Source: Thermodesulfovibrio sp.
GTDB lineage: Bacteria > Nitrospirota > Thermodesulfovibrionia > Thermodesulfovibrionales > Thermodesulfovibrionaceae
Direction: 5' to 3'
Length of the DNA stretch: 6,697 nucleotides
NCBI GenBank assembly: GCA_026415595.1
Contig: JAOAGU010000048.1
Coordinates: 1-6,697 of the forward strand
Made by a program: the position numbers and the translations under genes. Numbering within the stretch: the first letter of the stretch is position 1; every line of letters starts with the position of its first letter. The notes beneath the pieces are model-generated. The model was not told where the DNA came from. It made no database searches and saw only the letters and a program-made list of their open reading frames with translations. Below are positions 1 through 5,271 of this stretch, one piece after another.

Positions 1-182
1 AGTTTGAGGACTTCTTTTAGTAGGATGGATGCTTTGAATAGTTCAATTCCAATGAGATTGCCACTGCTGTCAAATTCCAGATTTATGCCAGGGGCAACTT
101 CAATAACCTCAGCCTCTTCACCTTCTTTCGCAATATAGAGGATATCCTCTTCTTCGTCATAGAAAACTTTTAAGTTTTTCAT
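1..182 (-). CDS. DUF2283-family small protein, N-terminal 60 codons (runs off left edge)
   Basis: The visible part begins MKNLKVFYDEEEDILYIA and continues through a GINLEFDSSGNLIGIELFKAS stretch in two pieces. The pattern of Y-D-x-E-x-D-x-L-Y-I near the start, followed by a hydrophobic strand with D/N-G-x-L-I-G-I-E, is how I recognise the DUF2283 family, which is usually only about 60-90 residues long, so little is probably missing. The molecular role of the family is not established. In many genomes it sits next to a DUF4258 protein and the pair is suspected to be toxin-antitoxin-like; no DUF4258 gene is visible here. It lies 26 bases downstream of the YwgA-like gene on the same strand, but I see no clear ribosome binding site before the ATG at 182, and its G+C is higher than that of the gene before it (28 of 60 at 61-120). 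It may therefore be an older neighbour rather than part of the defence operon. The family call is fairly secure; any function is not. Confidence 0.75.
   Translation of the reverse strand, partial: MKNLKVFYDEEEDILYIAKEGEEAEVIEVAPGINLEFDSSGNLIGIELFKASILLKEVLK
137..150. repeat. 14-bp perfect palindrome in the DUF2283 coding start
   Basis: AGAGGATATCCTCT is an exact 14-base palindrome, 32 to 45 bases inside the DUF2283 gene, over the E-D-I-L codons (GAG GAT ATC CTC). It could be an operator-like site for self-control, but the family's acidic-hydrophobic motif makes such codons likely, so chance is the default. Confidence 0.35.
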
Positions 183-193
183 TTTTTTGAAGT

Positions 194-210
194 GAATCTT
201 CAGAAGATTC
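194..210. repeat. 8-bp perfect inverted repeat at the YwgA-like stop codon
   Basis: GAATCTTC at 194-201 and GAAGATTC at 203-210 are exact reverse complements around one central base; as RNA this would be a 7-bp stem with a 3-base loop. It overlaps the last two bases of the TGA of the YwgA-like gene (209-211) and fills most of the 26-base gap before the DUF2283 gene. No U-tract follows on the minus-strand transcript (ACTTCAAAAAAATG comes next), so it is not a canonical intrinsic terminator. It could be a transcript-end or processing hairpin, a protein-binding site, or chance. Confidence 0.45.
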
Positions 211-727
211 AATTTATAGATTTTAATTTTTCAATGGCTTTTTTAATTTCCTTAGGCTGGAAATGGGGTTTAGTCATTTTAACTAAGTTTAGTAATCTAT
301 TCTCATCCTTTGTTAATTTCAGAAAATATAAGGTGGTACCAAGTAATTCCATCTCCCTTGCAGTTTTATTCTTAGATAGACTAAGTGTTTTAGTTATTTT
401 GTCTTGGATTTCCTTTAAATTTTCGATTGAAGAACTATAATCTTCAATGAATTTTATCCCTTTAGAAGTAATACTAATTTTATATCCCGTTTCTTCATCA
501 TATTTTACTTCAATTAGACCTCCATTTTCTAAAATATCAATATCAGTTGAAATTCTTTCTGAATATGGTCCAAAAAAATGAAGTTTAAACTCATAGTCAA
601 GAGTAAGACCAAAACCCTCTTTTAGTATATAAATAGCCTTTTGAATAAATGTTTTTCCCACAGAGTATCTAACAGATTCAATAATTTTAAGGATTATATA
701 AAATCTTTCTAATACTTTGTTTCTCAT
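209..727 (-). CDS. YwgA-like winged-helix protein, partner of the HD phosphohydrolase
   Basis: A 172-residue protein that I recognise as similar to the YwgA family of uncharacterised small proteins. Residues about 24-60 hold the family hallmark: an amphipathic FIQKAIYILK helix, then a strand with H-F-F-G-P-Y-S-E-R (50-58). Residues about 60-95 look like the recognition helix and wing of a winged helix (DIDILENGGLIEV, then GYKISITSKGIKF). The C-terminal part has the LLGTTLYFLK and KPHFQPKEIKKAIEKL segments, also typical of the family. The QK-x-x-Y-I-L-K plus G-P-Y-S layout is reminiscent of the Panacea/SocA antitoxin domain (QK-hydrophobic-Y, then G-P-V), but that is a shape comparison, not proven homology. 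No signal peptide or membrane segment; cytoplasmic. Its ATG shares one base with the HD gene stop (TAATG), with AAGGA two bases upstream, so translation is probably coupled to the HD gene. As I recall, in Bacillus the ywgA and HD-phosphohydrolase ywfO genes are also near neighbours, which supports a functional pair. It may regulate, inhibit or assist the HD enzyme; the direction is unknown. Confidence 0.75.
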   Translation of the reverse strand: MRNKVLERFYIILKIIESVRYSVGKTFIQKAIYILKEGFGLTLDYEFKLHFFGPYSERISTDIDILENGGLIEVKYDEETGYKISITSKGIKFIEDYSSSIENLKEIQDKITKTLSLSKNKTAREMELLGTTLYFLKLTKDENRLLNLVKMTKPHFQPKEIKKAIEKLKSIN

Positions 728-1965
728 TATCCTTTTCTTACTTTAAAAAATTCTTTAACAAATTTCTCTATTTTTTCTAAATTATTTAATTCTACATAAA
801 TTCTAATTTTTTGTAAAGGTCTCAAATTTGCTACAAGTGATGAAATTTCATGAATTGGTATAAACTTATCTGTCTTTTTTATCAATATATCAGGTTTTTC
901 AAATTTGTATGGCGCATTTTCTGCCCTATCTATATGAAAAAGAGAAATATCAAAATTCTCCATTAGTTTTTCAGACAGCCACTCCCATTTAACTAATTCC
1001 TCCGGAGTAGGATGATCACTACTTTCTATTTCTATTTTTCTAAAAAATTTTCTCTCAAGTAAAACTTCTTTGTATTTTGGCTTATTGAATCCCCAGGATA
1101 GTATATTAAAATCATTCAAAGCAATAAAATTTTCCGTTTCTATTGGTAATTTATCGCTATTAAACTGCTCTTTTAAAAATTCTCTTAAAAGCTCGCCAAT
1201 ATGATAATCTAAACTTCTACGGGTTTTGTGATAGTAAACTTCGAGGAACATAAAATATCTTGCCAGCAAGAATTGTTCAAGAGCATGGATACCCCCCTCC
1301 TCCCAGTATATTCCTTTTTCCTCATCAAAACACATTGTCTCAATTAATCTATTTAGATCATACCTGCCATACATAACTCCCAAAAAGTAGGAATCCCTTA
1401 TTAAATAGTCCATCCTGTCAATTCCTGCTTGTCCCATGAGAAGGTCTTTTAAGTATATATCAATAGGCTTTTGAGGTTCACCCACTGAAGTACTTATAAA
1501 TATAACTCTCTTTAAACCTTCTTCTTTATAATTTTCTTTTATTATCTTGCCTATCTCAGTTTCTTTAATAATCTTGGCTGTCATTTTTTCATGATTTATT
1601 CCATCATGAAAAAGTTTTGTATCCTCACTAACATGAGAAAAAGGTGCATGCCCGATATCATGTAATAAACAGGCGATTCTAAAAATCTTTTCATCATTAT
1701 CTCTTATTTTCAGACCATGTAAATCTCTAAGATGCTTTATTACCTTAGTAGAAAGATGGGCAACACCCAATGAATGTTCAAATCTCTTATGATTAGCCGT
1801 AGGATAAACGAACATTGTTGGTCCTAACTGATGAATAAATCTTAGTCTCTGAAATGGATAGGATTTGATAATTTTCTGCTCTGTGGGATCAAGAGATATA
1901 AATCCATGAATAGAATCTCTTATATTTATATATTTCCTCTGTTTAACCTTATTTGTCCGTCTCAT
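727..1965 (-). CDS. HD-domain phosphohydrolase, SAMHD1/YwfO-like (probable dNTP triphosphohydrolase)
   Basis: A 412-residue cytoplasmic protein of the HD superfamily, in the branch that contains human SAMHD1, Bacillus YwfO and Enterococcus EF1143, which cleave dNTPs to deoxynucleoside and triphosphate. The family-wide opening RDSIHGFI (16-23) is present, then FQRLRFIHQLG (38-48) and RFEHSLGVAHL (61-71). Metal ligands are all visible by analogy with SAMHD1: H64 (H167), H102-D103 in CLLHDIGHAPFSH (H206-D207) and D183 in GIDRMDYLIRD (D311). H125 in NHEK matches the catalytic His233; Q46, R61, Y187 and D191 match Q149, R164, Y315 and D319. The length is close to the prokaryotic family norm of about 400-460 residues; the SAM domain of SAMHD1 is absent. 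The start is chosen from GAGGG six bases upstream and the four-base ATGA overlap with the methyltransferase stop. No frameshift or lost residue, so an active enzyme is expected. Nucleotide specificity cannot be read from sequence; some relatives use other substrates. Its place between a DNA methyltransferase and a YwgA-like protein suggests a role in phage defence by nucleotide depletion, which is inference. Confidence 0.9.
   Translation of the reverse strand: MRRTNKVKQRKYINIRDSIHGFISLDPTEQKIIKSYPFQRLRFIHQLGPTMFVYPTANHKRFEHSLGVAHLSTKVIKHLRDLHGLKIRDNDEKIFRIACLLHDIGHAPFSHVSEDTKLFHDGINHEKMTAKIIKETEIGKIIKENYKEEGLKRVIFISTSVGEPQKPIDIYLKDLLMGQAGIDRMDYLIRDSYFLGVMYGRYDLNRLIETMCFDEEKGIYWEEGGIHALEQFLLARYFMFLEVYYHKTRRSLDYHIGELLREFLKEQFNSDKLPIETENFIALNDFNILSWGFNKPKYKEVLLERKFFRKIEIESSDHPTPEELVKWEWLSEKLMENFDISLFHIDRAENAPYKFEKPDILIKKTDKFIPIHEISSLVANLRPLQKIRIYVELNNLEKIEKFVKEFFKVRKG
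730..734 (-). promoter_or_regulatory. Ribosome binding site AAGGA for the YwgA-like gene
   Basis: On the minus strand AAGGA is followed by TA and then ATG, an unusually short gap of two bases. It lies inside the last codons of the HD gene. Weak spacing plus the one-base TAATG overlap suggests that expression depends on ribosomes ending on the HD gene and re-initiating. Confidence 0.5.
1585..1613. repeat. 11-bp perfect inverted repeat inside the HD gene
   Basis: TTTTTCATGAT at 1585-1595 and ATCATGAAAAA at 1603-1613 are exact reverse complements with a 7-base loop. They lie in the HD gene and encode the F-H-D-G and N-H-E-K residues that flank the predicted catalytic His125. The symmetry may simply follow from TTT-CAT-GAT and AAT-CAT-GAA-AAA codons. 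No U-tract follows on the coding strand, so a terminator is unlikely. Confidence 0.4.
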
Positions 1966-4900
1966 TTGTATCCCTCAACTATCTCTATCTCCTCTGGAGT
2001 TAAATCATAGAGTTGATATACAAGATGGTCAATTTGTTTTTCAAGGGAAGATGTGTCAGTTGAGCAGTCTTTCTGTTTTTGTAAAATTTTAAAAATAACA
2101 TTCATCAAGTCAGAACTTAATTTGTATCCTCCTCTAACTTCCCAATCATAATTTATTATATGAATGGTTTCCTGCCAAGAGAGTTTATAAATATATCTAC
2201 ATAATACAAGGTCTAATAGGTCAATTTCTTCTTTTACTTCACTTGTTCTAAACCTGTTTCTATCACTCTCAAATACAGAGAACAATCTCTCCATAAACCT
2301 CTTTATCATTTTTGATAGAAGTGAAGAATATCTAATGACAATATCTCTTGAGGGAATTGGAACAGCCTCCAAAATATCTCTATTCATATGTCTTCCATCT
2401 CCATAAATTCTAAACCAGAAATAAAATAGTGATGAATTCATGAGAAGAATGAAAAAATCAGAATATAGCTTATCTATATAAATTTCTGAAATTTCTGTGC
2501 TATCATAAGGCTTCTTATCAAATGCATTATACCAATAGTTTCCACTTGTTCTAATCCAAATTTTTTGTCCTGTTGATAATATTATGTTAGAAACCTTATA
2601 AGAATTAGAGAATAATTTTTCCAAAATTTTCTGATTAATTTTTTCTCCAATTTTTGGTAATCTATGTTTTGATTTATAGCCAGATTTTATTGGGATTATA
2701 AAGTTATCACATTTAGAGATTTCAATAGAGTTAACATCTGGCATTTCCCGAAACATTCTACTTGTATATATGCCTTCTTTTATATCCGAATCTTTTTTTA
2801 TGCACATCAAAATGGCAACTGATTGAGACATATTTTCAAATATTCTGCATTTATCTCTGTCAAAAATATAGATTTTCGTTTTCTGGAAACTTTTATGAAT
2901 ATGTAATCGATTTCCAGAAAAATCCTTATTAAAAGTTATTGCATAAGTGATAATATAAAATATATTGCCTAATTTTCTAAGCAATTGAATACCTCTTTCA
3001 ATAAATGGACTTGAAATATCAGATAAGGTAGAATAAGAGTAAAAGTTACTATTTTTAATAAAATTATAAGTTCCAGATTCTTTGTTTTTATATTTGTTAA
3101 TCAAATTACCATAAGGGGGATTACCTATTACTATGTCAAATCCATCTTCAACTCCAAACATCCACTCAGGGTCAAACCAGTCTGCAGTGGCTGTCTGTGA
3201 AAAGATGTCAAAATGGGCTATTTTCTCTGCATTTTCATTTCCCCAACCACCTTTTAAAAGAAGATTCTTCATATTTTCTCTTATTTCCTTAGCTTTTTCT
3301 GCTAATCTTTTCTTTTCATTTCTTGTCTTTATGGTGAAGTGTCTTTTATAAAGCTTCTTTAATTCTCTTTTGAGATTGATTATTTCTTCACTTTCAAGAG
3401 TTCTTTGAGATGGTCTTTTTAGTCCAATCAATGTATTTGCAGATACAAACTTTGTCTCAAGATGAGGCAGTGGCTTTATCCCAAAGTTTGGCTTTGATAG
3501 GTCAACTTTTTGGTCTATAAGAAGACTTAGGAAAAATCTGAGTTTGCAAATCTGTATAGCTATTGGTTGTATATCAACTCCATAGATGGAGTTTTCTATG
3601 ATATAAAGCTTTCTTGCATAGTCAGGATAATTGATAGTTTGGTCAAAGTTATCATTTACTTCTTTGAGAAGTTTTTCTCTTTCAGTTTTATCTCTTAGCC
3701 TCAATACTTCTTCAACTTCGTGTAAGGCTTTCTGAAATTGAAGCTCATACCAGAGTTTATTTTCAGGGTCAATCTTGCTTAAAACATGCACGAGTTTATG
3801 CACCATACCCATCGGAAATGCACCTGAGCCAACTGATGGGTCTATGATTTTGAGGTTATCTACTGCTTTAATTATTGAATCTTTTTCTTCATTGTTCAGA
3901 TCTATGGATTCTTCAGAGTATGAAAGAATGTTTCTTAGCCTTTCTTCATCAATGCCTGTTTTTGTCTTTAAGTATTCAAGCAAGGATTCCTCTACCATGA
4001 AATCAACTATTTCTTTTGGTGTGTAGTAACTTCCTGTGGCTTTTCTTGCAGTGGTTTGGGTTTCGGGGTTGTATGAGGCAAGAAGGTTTTCAAAAATATG
4101 TCCTAATAGTTCAGGGTCAAGGGATACTTCTACATCAATTGGGGATGACTCATCGGCTGTGAAGTTATAGTCTTTAAGGATGTTTATGAGTCCTCTTACC
4201 CGTGCCTTTTTTCTTTCTCCATAGAAGTCTGTAAGGTCTTCGTTTTGTTCATCACTAAAAAATAAAAAGTCTGGCAATTTTGCTCTTTCCTGCTCTCTTC
4301 TTGTAAATCCGTCTATGTAGTTGCCATTGTCATCAAGACACTCAAAGAGTCCACCATTTATGAAGGGAACTGCACTGAATATCTCTATAAAGTCTTTTTC
4401 ATCAATGAGAATTTTATCTTTATATCTATAAAGGGTTTTTACTCCGTATTCTTCACGGTTAGTGAAAAAATCACCGTTTTTGGTGAATTTTCTATCCTGA
4501 GGATATCTATTTAATGTGGCAAAAAAGAGGTTTTGAAGAATAACATTGTAGTAATAACTCTTTTTACCAAACTCTAATACAGTATTCTCAAGAAACTCAG
4601 GGTCAAAGATTTCTTCAGGTATTAGTTTTCGCTCTTTAAGAAACCAAACAAATATTAGCCTTGTAAGAAGCCTAATTAGATTTTCTTCTAAGATTCCTCC
4701 CGGAAAGTTACAGTATCTTAATGCCCAGGCATACCAGTTCTGAATCTCTGTATAAAACTCCTTAGTAAGTGGCTGGGTGGAGAAGGCGGAGATTATATTT
4801 TCAAGGGTATCAAAGGTTGCCTCTGTTAAGGCTTTAAGAAATGTGCGGTAGGGTTTATTCTTGGCAACATAGTAGGTATATCTGCGGTAGTGGCTGAATG

Positions 4901-5270
4901 TTGCCCTTGTGCCAGAATATACAGTATAGACAAGTGAAAACCTGAAATTGCCTTCAACATCATAAAAGACAAAGATTCCACACGGGGTAAAAAAGACTTT
5001 TAACAAGTTTTTTGCAAGCTCATATTGGCTTTTTTTACTACTACGCTCTGTAAGTTCGCCAGCAGTTTTCACCGAAAATGAGAGAAGTTCTTTGCCATCG
5101 TTAAGAGTGAGTTTGCCGATTTTATAAATCTCAGTAAATTTTTCTGTTTCAAACTGATATAATCTTTCAGCTGGGTCATAGATTGTGAAATTGGGATTTT
5201 TACTCATTAAAAAATTAGACAATTTTAGAAGGGAAAATTCTTCAACAAGAGTCTCAATTATCTCAGGCAT
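1962..5270 (-). CDS. Large Eco57I-type N6-adenine DNA methyltransferase (restriction-modification/BREX/DISARM-like)
   Basis: A protein of 1,102 residues from the chosen start. It transfers a methyl group from S-adenosylmethionine to adenine in DNA, probably to mark host DNA. Residues about 1-170 form a conserved front domain (ELTERSSKKSQYELAK at 72-87, then an FVFYD-x-EGNFRFSL stretch near 101-113); about 175-400 is a helical region. The catalytic domain has GSYYTPKEIVDFM (413-425, motif X region), DPSVGSGAF (477-485, SAM-binding motif I), a YGVDIQPIAI segment (563-572) and NPPY (717-720, motif IV; N6-adenine). After NPPY comes the presumed target-recognition domain, with LMNSSLFYFWFRIYGDG at 943-959 and PIPS near 971-974. 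The tail IDHLVYQLYDLTPEEIEIVEG (about 1080-1100) is common in this family. This is the gamma-class order, with the DNA-reading part at the C end. The ATG at 5270 is preferred over one at 5294, because GGGAGG lies five bases before it and the helicase stop ends one base before it. I find no clear PD-(D/E)xK nuclease motif; the front domain has an S-V-K where an E-x-K might be expected. Class alternatives are a DISARM DrmMI- or BREX PglX-like protein or a type IIG enzyme; the companions here fit none completely. G+C falls sharply just past NPPY. Confidence 0.9.
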   Translation of the reverse strand: MPEIIETLVEEFSLLKLSNFLMSKNPNFTIYDPAERLYQFETEKFTEIYKIGKLTLNDGKELLSFSVKTAGELTERSSKKSQYELAKNLLKVFFTPCGIFVFYDVEGNFRFSLVYTVYSGTRATFSHYRRYTYYVAKNKPYRTFLKALTEATFDTLENIISAFSTQPLTKEFYTEIQNWYAWALRYCNFPGGILEENLIRLLTRLIFVWFLKERKLIPEEIFDPEFLENTVLEFGKKSYYYNVILQNLFFATLNRYPQDRKFTKNGDFFTNREEYGVKTLYRYKDKILIDEKDFIEIFSAVPFINGGLFECLDDNGNYIDGFTRREQERAKLPDFLFFSDEQNEDLTDFYGERKKARVRGLINILKDYNFTADESSPIDVEVSLDPELLGHIFENLLASYNPETQTTARKATGSYYTPKEIVDFMVEESLLEYLKTKTGIDEERLRNILSYSEESIDLNNEEKDSIIKAVDNLKIIDPSVGSGAFPMGMVHKLVHVLSKIDPENKLWYELQFQKALHEVEEVLRLRDKTEREKLLKEVNDNFDQTINYPDYARKLYIIENSIYGVDIQPIAIQICKLRFFLSLLIDQKVDLSKPNFGIKPLPHLETKFVSANTLIGLKRPSQRTLESEEIINLKRELKKLYKRHFTIKTRNEKKRLAEKAKEIRENMKNLLLKGGWGNENAEKIAHFDIFSQTATADWFDPEWMFGVEDGFDIVIGNPPYGNLINKYKNKESGTYNFIKNSNFYSYSTLSDISSPFIERGIQLLRKLGNIFYIITYAITFNKDFSGNRLHIHKSFQKTKIYIFDRDKCRIFENMSQSVAILMCIKKDSDIKEGIYTSRMFREMPDVNSIEISKCDNFIIPIKSGYKSKHRLPKIGEKINQKILEKLFSNSYKVSNIILSTGQKIWIRTSGNYWYNAFDKKPYDSTEISEIYIDKLYSDFFILLMNSSLFYFWFRIYGDGRHMNRDILEAVPIPSRDIVIRYSSLLSKMIKRFMERLFSVFESDRNRFRTSEVKEEIDLLDLVLCRYIYKLSWQETIHIINYDWEVRGGYKLSSDLMNVIFKILQKQKDCSTDTSSLEKQIDHLVYQLYDLTPEEIEIVEGYK
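1972..1976 (-). promoter_or_regulatory. Ribosome binding site GAGGG for the HD gene
   Basis: On the minus strand GAGGG is followed by six bases (ATACAA) and the ATG at 1965, an ideal spacing. It lies within the last codons of the methyltransferase gene (E-G-Y-K-stop) and, with the ATGA overlap, fixes the HD start. Confidence 0.75.
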
Positions 5271-5271
5271 T

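Noticed and set aside
194..210. Intrinsic terminator
   Set aside because: The stem is short and no T-run follows on the minus-strand transcript.
183..270. Sigma-70-like promoter before the DUF2283 gene (TTGAAA, then TATAAA)
   Set aside because: The two boxes are only about 10 bases apart, far short of the usual 16-18, and the region is AT-rich coding sequence where such boxes are common by chance.
192..440. Plus-strand open frame of 82 codons opposite the YwgA-like gene
   Set aside because: It is a low-complexity hydrophobic translation antisense to a recognised gene, with no ribosome binding site and no family resemblance.
3133..3351. Plus-strand open frame opposite the methyltransferase
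   Set aside because: Ser/Phe-rich antisense shadow of a gene with clear conserved motifs on the other strand.
3775..4026. Plus-strand open frame opposite the SAM-binding motif region
   Set aside because: Antisense shadow; no recognisable domain or start signal.
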